A stretch of DNA of 32,007 nt, from assembly GCA_021799555.1 (NCBI GenBank), contig JAJZAG010000004.1:1-32007 (forward strand), read 5' to 3'. Numbering within the stretch: the first letter of the stretch is position 1; each line of letters starts with the position of its first letter. A program made the position numbers and the translations under genes. The notes under the pieces are model-generated. The model made no database searches. It was not told the DNA's origin and saw only the letters and a program-made list of their open reading frames with translations. The stretch comes from Deltaproteobacteria bacterium (GTDB lineage: Bacteria > Desulfobacterota > Binatia > Binatales > Binataceae). Positions 7,744-15,156 of this stretch are shown piece after piece.

Positions 7744-9303
7744 ATGGTGCGACTGCAGGGACCGATTGAACAGTTAATCAGGCACCGGGTTGCTCAACAT
7801 CCGGACGAGGTCTGGCTCAAGTTCAAAGACCAATATTTCACTTGGCAGCAGGTGCTTGACAACATCCACCGCGCCGCAAACGGTTTGCTCGACTTGGGCG
7901 TACAACCCGGCGAGCGCGTTGCACTGATGATGGGTAATCGGCCGGAATTTCTCTGGCTGCACTTTGCGATCGGCTTTATCGGCGCGATCGGTGTCCCGGT
8001 GAACACTTCGCAACGCGGGGCAACTCTACAGCATATCCTTGCTGACTCAGATTCCGCCGCCGTCATTTTCGAGCAGCCACTGCGCGACGCCGTCATGCCG
8101 GTCAAGGCCGCCGTGCCAAGCCTCCGGTATGCGGTAGTCGCCGATGGAAAAGCGGGCGCGGGCGTGGACTGGAACCTCGAACGCTTGCTTGACCATCCTG
8201 CGCGTGAGCCGGAAGTAGACGTAGGCAAGCTCGCGGGTGGCGGAGGCATGATGTACACCTCTGGCACGACTGGTCCTCCCAAGGGCGTTGTTGCGAGCGG
8301 TTCCGACGGTTACTCGCTGGCCGCAGTGCTCGCGGCCACGGGAGTCAAACCGGGCGAAACGATGTACACAGCGTTGCCGCTGTTCCATGGCAATGCACTG
8401 ATGATCTCCGGTTTCGGGTCGATGACGCTCGACGCAAAGTTCGCTCTCGGCGAGCGCTTCAGCGCCTCGCGCTTCTGGGACGAATGCCGCACGCACGACG
8501 CCGTAGAGTTCAACACGCTTGGTGGGATGTTGTCGATTCTGCTCAAGCAGCCGCCGCGTCCCGATGATCGCGATCATCATGTACGTGTGGTCCTATCGGC
8601 CGCGTGTCCCCCCAGCGCCTGGAAGGAGTTCGAGCGGCGTTTCGGCGTTCGCATCGTCGAATTCTACGGAATGGTCGATTCACCGGGATTGTTGCTCAAC
8701 GACACAGGCCGTGTGGGTTCGATGGGTAAGCCAGTGGGTGGCGTCGAGTTCAGGGTCGTCGACGACAACGACAATCTTCTCCCTCCCGGCAAAGTCGGAG
8801 AACTGGTCTTCCGCCATCCAAAGGGCCAGCTAAGCCAGTATCACAAGCTGCCGGACGCGACTGCCGAAGCCTATCGCGGGGGATGGTTCCATTCCGGCGA
8901 CCTCGCGATGACGGATCATGAAGGCTTTTTCTATTTCAGCGGACGCAAGAAAGCGTCCATTCGCCGCCGGGGCGAAAATATCTCGGCGTGGGAGATCGAA
9001 ACGGTCGTCAACGACTTCCCGGTCGTGCTCGAATCCGCAGCCTACGCCGTTCCCTCCGAGCTTGGCGAAGACGAAGTCAAGGTCGCGGTGGTTTTGAAGG
9101 ATCGCGCCGGGTTCTCGCCCGAAACGCTGATCGAGTTCTGCCGCGGACGGATGGCCTACTACGCAGTTCCCCGATTCATCGAGGTCCTCGATGAGCTACC
9201 CAAGACCGGAACCCACCGGATTCAGTATGCCGCTCTCAAGGCGCGCGGAATTGGCAACGCGTGGGACCGTGAAAAGGCCGGCATAAACGTCTCCCGCACC
9301 TGA
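7744..9303 (+). CDS. AMP-forming acyl-CoA ligase
   Basis: A 519-residue member of the acyl-AMP-forming ANL superfamily, which activates a carboxylic acid with ATP and transfers it to CoA. Signatures in order are the phosphate loop YTSGTTGPPKG (171-181), the EFYGM adenine motif (307-311), GWFHSGDLA (380-388) with its conserved Asp, the hinge region RRRGENIS (407-414), and the C-terminal LPKTGTHRIQ (485-494). In most relatives the last motif contains the adenylation Lys (TGK); here the aligned residue is Arg492, a variant I recall from the carnitine/crotonobetaine-CoA ligase-like branch. The motif after the adenine segment is also loose, with Asp rather than Glu in YGMVD. AGGAG seven bases before the ATG fits well. 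It is placed to activate the substrate of this cluster, between an acyl-CoA dehydrogenase and a thiolase. Confidence 0.9.
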   Translation: MVRLQGPIEQLIRHRVAQHPDEVWLKFKDQYFTWQQVLDNIHRAANGLLDLGVQPGERVALMMGNRPEFLWLHFAIGFIGAIGVPVNTSQRGATLQHILADSDSAAVIFEQPLRDAVMPVKAAVPSLRYAVVADGKAGAGVDWNLERLLDHPAREPEVDVGKLAGGGGMMYTSGTTGPPKGVVASGSDGYSLAAVLAATGVKPGETMYTALPLFHGNALMISGFGSMTLDAKFALGERFSASRFWDECRTHDAVEFNTLGGMLSILLKQPPRPDDRDHHVRVVLSAACPPSAWKEFERRFGVRIVEFYGMVDSPGLLLNDTGRVGSMGKPVGGVEFRVVDDNDNLLPPGKVGELVFRHPKGQLSQYHKLPDATAEAYRGGWFHSGDLAMTDHEGFFYFSGRKKASIRRRGENISAWEIETVVNDFPVVLESAAYAVPSELGEDEVKVAVVLKDRAGFSPETLIEFCRGRMAYYAVPRFIEVLDELPKTGTHRIQYAALKARGIGNAWDREKAGINVSRT

Positions 9304-9317
9304 CAAGGAGAATCGTG

Positions 9318-10544
9318 ATGCGAAGCACCGATCGAGTAACAGTTGCCGGCGTCGGAATGACCCGCTTCGGCAAGCATCCCGATCGCGGCGTACGCTCGCT
9401 GGCCGAGGAAGCCGTACGTGACGCGATAAAAGACGCGGGCGTCGAGCCGTCGGACGTCGAGGCGGTGTTTTTTTCCAATGCGATCGCTGGATTGATCACC
9501 GGGCAGGAAATGATTCGCGGCCAAGTTGCGCTGCGCAATATCGGAGTGCTTGGGGTACCTCTGTTCAACGTTGAAAATGCCTGCGCGTCGGCGTCCTCGG
9601 CATTCCATCTCGCCTGGATGGCGATCACGTCGGGACTTTACGATGTCGTCCTCGCAGTTGGCGCGGAGAAGATGACCCATCCGGACAAGAGCCTCACTTT
9701 CCGCGCGATTGGAACCGCTGTGGATCTCGAACAACTTCGCGAACTGAAGGAACGGATGGCGTCCGGCGAGCGCAAGCCCGATGGCGAAACCGGAACCGAA
9801 AAGAAATCCTTTTTCATGGACATCTACGCCGCTTCGACGCGTGAGTACATGAAGATCAGCGGAGCAACCGCACAAACCTTCGCCGACATCGCCGTAAAAA
9901 GTCATGCCTTCGGTGCGCAGAACCCTAAGGCGCAGTTCCATGACCGCGTCACGCGCGAGCAGGTTCTGGCCGCCAGAGAGGTATCGCCGCCGCTGACGGT
10001 TCTCATGTGCTCGCCCGTTGGCGATGGAGCGGCGGCTGCGGTCCTGATGTCGCAAAATTACGCGCGCCGCGTCGGGATATCGCGGGCTGTCGAGGTACGC
10101 GCCTCGGTAATCTTCTCGGGACGCGACCGCGCGGCGGACGAACCAACCGCGCTCGAACGAGTCGCCAAGCGGGCTTACGAGCTCGCCGCCGTTGGTCGAT
10201 CGGATCTCGACGTGAGCGAGGTTCACGATGCCGCCGCCCCGGCTGAATTGATCGCTTGCGAGGAGCTCGGACTCTGCGCTCGGGGCGCAGGTCCGAGTTT
10301 ACTCGCCAGTGGCGCGACTAATCTCGGGGGTGCCCATGTTGTCAATCCCAGCGGCGGTTTGTTGTCGAAAGGACATCCGATCGGCGCGACCGGGATTGCC
10401 CAGATCGTCGAAGTTGTCGATCAACTTCGCGGGCGATGCGGCGCGCGGCAAGTGGACGGCGCGCGGGTTGGCCTGACTGAGAATGGCGGTGGTTTTTTGG
10501 GCCGCGACGCGGCCGCGATGTCGGTTCACATCTTCTCGATCTAG
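9318..10544 (+). CDS. SCP2-type thiolase (acetyl-CoA acetyltransferase family)
   Basis: A 408-residue thiolase-fold enzyme, expected to cleave a 3-ketoacyl-CoA with CoA. Nucleophilic Cys89 lies in NACASASSAF. EVHDAAAPAELI (301-312) and the HPIGATG motif (353-359) follow. The C-terminus reads ENGGG instead of the CxGGG of classical degradative thiolases, which with the VHDA motif puts it in the SCP2/SCPx-like branch known for branched and sterol substrates. An AAGGAG seven bases before ATG 9318 favours that start over GTG 9315. It begins 14 bases after the CoA ligase. Related thiolases often need a DUF35/OB-fold partner; none is encoded beside it. Retro-aldolase or condensing activity are alternatives. 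Confidence 0.85.
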   Translation: MRSTDRVTVAGVGMTRFGKHPDRGVRSLAEEAVRDAIKDAGVEPSDVEAVFFSNAIAGLITGQEMIRGQVALRNIGVLGVPLFNVENACASASSAFHLAWMAITSGLYDVVLAVGAEKMTHPDKSLTFRAIGTAVDLEQLRELKERMASGERKPDGETGTEKKSFFMDIYAASTREYMKISGATAQTFADIAVKSHAFGAQNPKAQFHDRVTREQVLAAREVSPPLTVLMCSPVGDGAAAAVLMSQNYARRVGISRAVEVRASVIFSGRDRAADEPTALERVAKRAYELAAVGRSDLDVSEVHDAAAPAELIACEELGLCARGAGPSLLASGATNLGGAHVVNPSGGLLSKGHPIGATGIAQIVEVVDQLRGRCGARQVDGARVGLTENGGGFLGRDAAAMSVHIFSI

Positions 10545-10554
10545 GAAGAAGACG

Positions 10555-10893
10555 ATGGCGGAGCAGGCGATGGAAAATTTCGAGTCAGTCAAAACGTGGC
10601 GACGCGACCTCAGCGACCAATGGGGCGGCGATCCAATCTCGGAAGAGCCCGAAAAGCTCGAGGCGCTCGAACGTTTCTGTGAATTCGTCGGCGACGATCC
10701 CGATACGATCGTCTCCCGATGCTTTCGGGTGCGGAAATCCGACGGCGAACGCATAATCAGTGCGAAGTGGCGCGCCCACTACGCCGAAAAAGTCCGCGAG
10801 TTTCGCGAACGCAACTCCGATAATGGCTCGCGGCGCCGCGCCGCCGACGTGCTGAGCTTTCTGATTCACAACGGGGTCCTGGTTCAGGTTTAA
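10555..10893 (+). CDS. Small unrecognised protein, possible SAM-like core-binding fold
   Basis: A 112-residue, charged, soluble protein without a firm family assignment. ATG 10555 is preceded by GGAAGA and lies 10 bases after the thiolase stop, so it belongs to the same transcript; the earlier start in the ORF track runs inside the thiolase. The pattern of helices (LEALERFCEFVGDDPDTIV, then RAHYAEKVREF, then AADVLSFLIHNGVLV) resembles the N-terminal core-binding (SAM-like) domain of tyrosine recombinases, but the catalytic domain is absent and nothing else nearby looks mobile. It may be a cluster-specific accessory or subunit. No Cys pair, membrane segment or signal peptide is present. Being a real gene is well supported by spacing and ribosome site; function is unknown. 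Confidence 0.65.
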   Translation: MAEQAMENFESVKTWRRDLSDQWGGDPISEEPEKLEALERFCEFVGDDPDTIVSRCFRVRKSDGERIISAKWRAHYAEKVREFRERNSDNGSRRRAADVLSFLIHNGVLVQV

Positions 10894-10951
10894 CCCATCT
10901 CCGCGAGATAACTCCGCCGGATGATTGGCGAGCGTGAAAAGGCGAAAACCG

Positions 10952-12544
10952 ATGGCTGATGCAACTCTTGATGCGGTGATAATCGGCGCGGGCCACAATG
11001 GATTGGCGCTCGCCACATATCTGGCCCGAGCCGGTTGGAAGGTCGGGGTGTTTGAAAAGCGCGGCGAAGAAGGTGGGGGCCTCTGCACCGAAGAGTTGAC
11101 GCGTCCCGGTTTTCTTCACAATGTCCACGCCAACTACCATACGCTCGTCGGTATCTGTCCGGTCTACGATGATCTGGAATTGATGACGCGTCACGGACTG
11201 CGCTACGTATTGCCGCCAATCCAAATGGCGAGCGTATTTTCAGACGGGACCGCCCTCGTCGTCCATACCGATCTGGCCAAGACTTGCAAATCAATCGCGC
11301 GATTTTCTGGCCGCGATGCGGACACTTTTCACGAACTTTACGAGGAGGCGCGTGGCTATCGCGACCTCATACTGCGCACCTTGATGTACTCACCGCCCAT
11401 CTCGATCAAGGACATTACCAAGGCTCTCGTGGTGTGGGGCGTCGAGAAAAGGAGCAAATTTCTCTCCGTCCATTTGCGCCATCAGACGATAAATGAGTTC
11501 CTTGATCGCCACTTTGAAAACGATCGCGTAAAGGCGCATCTCTCTTTCCATGCGGCCTTGGCCGGCTACGCGACCGATCGGCGTGGACTGGCAGTCTCGT
11601 TCCCCCTGTTGGTTAGTAAAATTGACAATTGGCACGTATGTATTGGTGGTTCGCACGCGCTGGCGCACGCGCTGTGGGAAGCGCTGGCGCATGCAGGCGG
11701 GAAAGTTTTCCTGAAACACGGGGTTGAGAAAATTATCCTCGAGGACGGCAGGGCGGCTGGAGTCCGTCTCGAGGACGGCAGCATTGTGCGGGCCCGTCAT
11801 GTCGTCGCCAGTTCGATCAGCCTCGAACAAACCTTTCAGCAGATGGTGGGCACCGAAAATCTCGCACCGCCGTTAGCCCGTGAGGTAGCCGAATTTCCAC
11901 ACATGGATTGGTCGTTTTTCAGCGTTCACCTGGCGATGAACGCTAAGCCCGACTATCGCGCTGCCCAATTCGACCCCGATGTAAACCAGGCTTGGGTCGT
12001 GAATCTCGGTTACGAGAGCCCGGCGCAATTTGGGCAAGATTGGCGTGACGTTCGCGCCGGAATTCTGCCGGCGCCGCGTCCGAATGCCGCGGTCAACTCC
12101 CTGTTCGATCCGACCGATGCGCCCGATGGCTGCTTCACCGGCCTCTTGCGTCAGATGGCTCCGTTCAATCTCGCCAACGGCGGACCTCAGGCGTGGGACA
12201 AGATTGCGCGCGAGTACGGCAATCGCTGCATCGAGGTCTGGCGCCACGCCGCGCCGAATCTGACCGACCATTCGGTCCTCGAATGGACAACCTACACACC
12301 ACTTGATATTGCGCGCCGGATGCCAAACATGGTCCACGCCGATTGGATCGGCGGGCTAATCGATCTTGGCAACTTGCTTGACCATCGGCCCGGTCCGATT
12401 CTTTCGGACTACCGCACTCCGATACCCAATCTGTACATGTGCGGCGCGACACAGCATCCGCACGGCTTTGTCACATTTGCGCCCGCGTACAATGCGCTCG
12501 AGACTATCGCTCAAGACCGCGGAATCGAGAGATGGTGGTCGTGA
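10952..12544 (+). CDS. PYROXD2/CrtI-like FAD-dependent oxidoreductase (copy A)
   Basis: A 530-residue flavoprotein of the phytoene desaturase/PYROXD2 type. The N-terminal dinucleotide fold has AVIIGAGHNGLALATYLARAG followed by the FEKR ribose-binding acid and EGGG. The C-terminus carries the second FAD-contacting block, YMCGATQHPHG, ending in a helix with YNALETIA. These enzymes oxidise or isomerise hydrophobic, often polyene substrates, but many members are uncharacterised. ATG 10952 is preferred over the earlier TTG because the family starts just ahead of the DAVIIGAG strand. The gene starts 58 bases after the small protein and its end overlaps the following SCP2 gene. It is clearly related to the flavoprotein at 12968, sharing the layout PGFxHNxHAxY after the FAD motif. 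No carotenoid synthesis genes accompany it, so a role in the local lipid pathway is inferred. Confidence 0.85.
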   Translation: MADATLDAVIIGAGHNGLALATYLARAGWKVGVFEKRGEEGGGLCTEELTRPGFLHNVHANYHTLVGICPVYDDLELMTRHGLRYVLPPIQMASVFSDGTALVVHTDLAKTCKSIARFSGRDADTFHELYEEARGYRDLILRTLMYSPPISIKDITKALVVWGVEKRSKFLSVHLRHQTINEFLDRHFENDRVKAHLSFHAALAGYATDRRGLAVSFPLLVSKIDNWHVCIGGSHALAHALWEALAHAGGKVFLKHGVEKIILEDGRAAGVRLEDGSIVRARHVVASSISLEQTFQQMVGTENLAPPLAREVAEFPHMDWSFFSVHLAMNAKPDYRAAQFDPDVNQAWVVNLGYESPAQFGQDWRDVRAGILPAPRPNAAVNSLFDPTDAPDGCFTGLLRQMAPFNLANGGPQAWDKIAREYGNRCIEVWRHAAPNLTDHSVLEWTTYTPLDIARRMPNMVHADWIGGLIDLGNLLDHRPGPILSDYRTPIPNLYMCGATQHPHGFVTFAPAYNALETIAQDRGIERWWS

Positions 12545-12957
12545 AGGCCGCAAGCTCATCATTTAACGTTGCGGTGCGTCTCGCACCAGATGCGTCGAGC
12601 GGCTTGGCTTCGATTGTCCAGCAGTATCTCGAACAACAGCTTGCCGAATCGGCTGATCGGCGGCGCCGCGCGTTTCGAATCCGCGGACGCCTCGGGCTGG
12701 TCGCTACCGATTACAGCAACGCGGTCACCGTCGAGTTTACCGGCGACGAGATCTCCGTGCATGACGGGATGCACGAACCACTTGACGCGCGTATCGCTGG
12801 TACGCATCAAGCGTTGACGAAACTACTTCAGGGTGAAGCGAACCCGCTCATCGAGCATCTTCGCGGCCGCATCAAGGTGACCTCGAAGCTTCGCAATCTC
12901 TGGCTGCCGCTGCGCGTGCATCGGCTGATGAAACTGGCGCGCACTGACGCGCGGTAA
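12532..12957 (+). CDS. SCP2 sterol-binding domain protein (A)
   Basis: A protein of about 141 residues made almost entirely of one SCP2-like domain, a hydrophobic-tunnel fold that carries acyl-CoA, sterols or other lipids. The C-terminal half shows the family pattern: PLDARIAG, ALTKLLQGEANPL, then LRGRIKVTSKLRNLW and an amphipathic final helix. The start is uncertain: ATG 12532 overlaps the upstream flavoprotein by 13 bases and GTG 12541 by 4; either implies translational coupling. The pairing of a flavoprotein with an SCP2 gene is repeated immediately downstream. The likely role is handing a poorly soluble substrate to the neighbouring enzymes (inference). Confidence 0.75.
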   Translation: MVVVKAASSSFNVAVRLAPDASSGLASIVQQYLEQQLAESADRRRRAFRIRGRLGLVATDYSNAVTVEFTGDEISVHDGMHEPLDARIAGTHQALTKLLQGEANPLIEHLRGRIKVTSKLRNLWLPLRVHRLMKLARTDAR

Positions 12958-12967
12958 GGAGAAACGT

Positions 12968-14578
12968 ATGCCCGATGCATCTTACGACGCGGTTATCGTC
13001 GGCGCCGGCCACAACGGGCTTTGCCTGGCTGCATATCTGGCGCGCGCCGGCTTGCAAGTAGGAGTGTTCGAGCGCCGCCATGACGAAGGCGGCGGCGCGC
13101 ATACCGATGAGGCGACGGTGCCGGGCTTCTGGCACAACCTCCATGCGCAATACATGGAGTTCATCGACTATATGCCGTTCTACCAAGACTTCGATTTGCC
13201 GGCGTATGGTGCTCGGGTGATCAAGCCCGACGCGCAGGTTGGGATCACATTTGCTGACGGCAGACCACCGCTCATCATCTATCGTCCCGGACTCGAAGAT
13301 CTGACCTACAAGAGTATTGCGCAATATTCGAAAAAGGACGCCGAGGCGTTCACGCGCATCCGTGCGGAAGTGATGGCGAGCGATCGGTATATAGCGGCGA
13401 TGCTATATAATCCGCCGCAGACGGAACTCGCACGCGGCGGACGAGACGAAGCCGTGATGGGCAAATTGATTCAGCTCTGGCTGAACCTGGGCTTCAAGCC
13501 TCAGGAACTCTCAAAAAGCCCGAAAGTTCTGATCGATCAGATCTTCGAGTCAAGCGAAATGCGGGCAACTCTCTATCGTCAGTGCGTCGAATGGGGCGCT
13601 AATTTGCACGCTGGCGACGGGTTCGGCTTCGTGATGAGCGTTATCTGGCTTTGCGGCATCCATTACTTATCGGTGGGTGGTACGCACACGCTGGCGCATG
13701 CGATGGCGAGCGCAGTGCTTGGCAGCGGCGCCGATCTCCGGTACACGAGCCCGGTTGTCGAAATTCTGATCAGCGGCGATCGCGCTACCGGGGTCAGATT
13801 GAAGGACGGTCGGATCATCGAAGCGCGCAAGCTGGTCGCCTCCAACGCTGATCCGCGAATGACGTTCATCAACCTAATCGGTTGGGACAGGCTATCTGAA
13901 TTTCGGCGGGAACGGATGGCGAGCTGGCGTTTTGGACCCGAACACGTACTGGGCACGCCGTCATTTGCGCTCAAGTCGCCGCCAGATTACAAGTCGTCTC
14001 GCCACAATCCGGATATTAATAAGTGCTTCTATACAATCGTTGGCTTCGAGGACGATCAGCAAGTATCCGAATACATTCTGCAGGCTTATGGCGGCCAGGT
14101 TCCCGCGCGTCCCGGTGCGGGTACGTGGGTTAACTCGTTGTGGGATCCAAGCCAGGCGCCTCCGGGAATGCATGCCATGAACGGATGGTTCTTCTTTCCG
14201 CGTGCGTCCTGCCTCAGCGAAGACGAATGGGACGACGTAAGGCGCCATTACAACTCGCGATTTCTCGACTTGTGGCGCGCGTACGCTCCCAACATGACCC
14301 GCGATAACGTAGTCGCGGACCGGCTTTACGTCGCGCTCGACATGGAGCGGCGAATCGCGATGCCTGAGGGAGATTTCTCGCACGGGCGTTTTGGGCAACT
14401 TAGCTTTGAAATGCCCAGGGCGCATCTGTACCGGAGCGAGATAGAAGGCTTGTACATGTGCGGCGCATCAGTGGGCGGAGGCGGAATCAGCGCCGCTGGT
14501 GGCTATAACGCATTCAAGGTGATAGCCAACGATCTTAATCTTCCAAAAATCTGGCAACGTCCAGATCGTCTCTATTGA
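12968..14578 (+). CDS. PYROXD2/CrtI-like FAD-dependent oxidoreductase (copy B)
   Basis: A 536-residue paralogue of the flavoprotein at 10952. It has the same N-terminal AVIVGAGHNGLCLAAYLARAG with FERR and EGGG, and a C-terminal FAD block YMCGASVGGGGISAAGGYNA. The latter is closer to mammalian PYROXD2 and bacterial phytoene-desaturase-like proteins than copy A is. AAGGAG seven bases before the ATG gives a clear start, ten bases after the SCP2 gene. The middle region, where substrate specificity lies, differs between the copies, for example IHYLSVGGTHTLAHAM here versus WHVCIGGSHALAHAL in copy A. They are therefore diverged paralogues rather than a recent duplication, and may act on successive intermediates or as a heteromer. 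Confidence 0.85.
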   Translation: MPDASYDAVIVGAGHNGLCLAAYLARAGLQVGVFERRHDEGGGAHTDEATVPGFWHNLHAQYMEFIDYMPFYQDFDLPAYGARVIKPDAQVGITFADGRPPLIIYRPGLEDLTYKSIAQYSKKDAEAFTRIRAEVMASDRYIAAMLYNPPQTELARGGRDEAVMGKLIQLWLNLGFKPQELSKSPKVLIDQIFESSEMRATLYRQCVEWGANLHAGDGFGFVMSVIWLCGIHYLSVGGTHTLAHAMASAVLGSGADLRYTSPVVEILISGDRATGVRLKDGRIIEARKLVASNADPRMTFINLIGWDRLSEFRRERMASWRFGPEHVLGTPSFALKSPPDYKSSRHNPDINKCFYTIVGFEDDQQVSEYILQAYGGQVPARPGAGTWVNSLWDPSQAPPGMHAMNGWFFFPRASCLSEDEWDDVRRHYNSRFLDLWRAYAPNMTRDNVVADRLYVALDMERRIAMPEGDFSHGRFGQLSFEMPRAHLYRSEIEGLYMCGASVGGGGISAAGGYNAFKVIANDLNLPKIWQRPDRLY

Positions 14579-14591
14579 GGGGAGTTCTGCA

Positions 14592-15062
14592 ATGCCTGAG
14601 ATATACTCGATTCAATGGTATGAAGCCCTGAAAGATCTCCTCAATCGAAATCCTGAGGTCGAAAAAAATTCGCCGCGCGGTCGCTTTCATGTTCTCGCTA
14701 TTATAAATGGAGACACGCAATCGCCGTATCTTGCGCTTGGCGAGATGCGCGGATTTGTAGTTGAATTTGTTGACGGCAAATGCCTCGAGTATGCCGAATT
14801 GCGATCGTGCCCGCCGCGAAAAGGCTTCAACTTTATTTTCGAAATGTCCGCGTCAGTGTTCGAAGGGATCGCGGCCGGGCTGATCGACCTCGTGGACGCG
14901 GGATTGAAGGGAACGATTAAAATCACCGGCGATATGAGAATACTGATTCGACATGCTGAGCTTGTCAATGTGATTTACGATGTTTACGCGCGGGAGGTTG
15001 AAACTCTGTGGCCGCATGGAAAACCCTCTTCGCCGCCACAGAATCTTTCGGTGGCAGGCTGA
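14592..15062 (+). CDS. SCP2-like lipid-carrier protein (B)
   Basis: A 156-residue protein starting at ATG 14592 after a GGGGAG ribosome site, 13 bases beyond the flavoprotein stop. The C-terminal part has the SCP2-like pattern GLKGTIKITGDMRILIRHAEL followed by a helical tail. The N-terminal part has the beta-rich arrangement of larger SCP2/alkyl-sulfatase-type domains, with LGEMRGFVVEF and the EYAELR strand. It differs enough from the SCP2 protein at 12532 to belong to another branch. It is probably a carrier or accessory for copy B of the flavoprotein or for the following ThDP enzyme. Its base composition seems somewhat more AT-rich than its neighbours by eye. Confidence 0.65.
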   Translation: MPEIYSIQWYEALKDLLNRNPEVEKNSPRGRFHVLAIINGDTQSPYLALGEMRGFVVEFVDGKCLEYAELRSCPPRKGFNFIFEMSASVFEGIAAGLIDLVDAGLKGTIKITGDMRILIRHAELVNVIYDVYAREVETLWPHGKPSSPPQNLSVAG

Positions 15063-15156
15063 CCCGAAGCGAAGTCATCGGGCGAATATGAATGAAGCCG
15101 CACTATCGCCGCTGCGGGCGGTGTGGGGAGCTTTGCCGGCTTGCGAGGGACAATTT

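Noticed and set aside
9222-10226. 334-residue minus-strand ORF opposite the thiolase
   Set aside because: Antisense shadow of a clear thiolase; its translation is low-complexity and Arg/His-rich with no family motifs.
10555-10893. Integrase remnant marking a mobile element
   Set aside because: No catalytic recombinase domain, attachment-site repeats or tRNA nearby, and the gene is tightly packed in the operon with a good ribosome site.
10952-14578. Carotenoid biosynthesis locus suggested by two CrtI-like proteins
   Set aside because: No phytoene synthase, cyclase or GGPP synthase is present, and the neighbours are CoA and lipid enzymes; the proteins fit the broader PYROXD2-like group.
14980-15156. 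N-terminal extension of the second ThDP enzyme
   Set aside because: Overlaps the SCP2-like gene; ATG 15157 with GAGGGA matches the normal start of ThDP enzymes.
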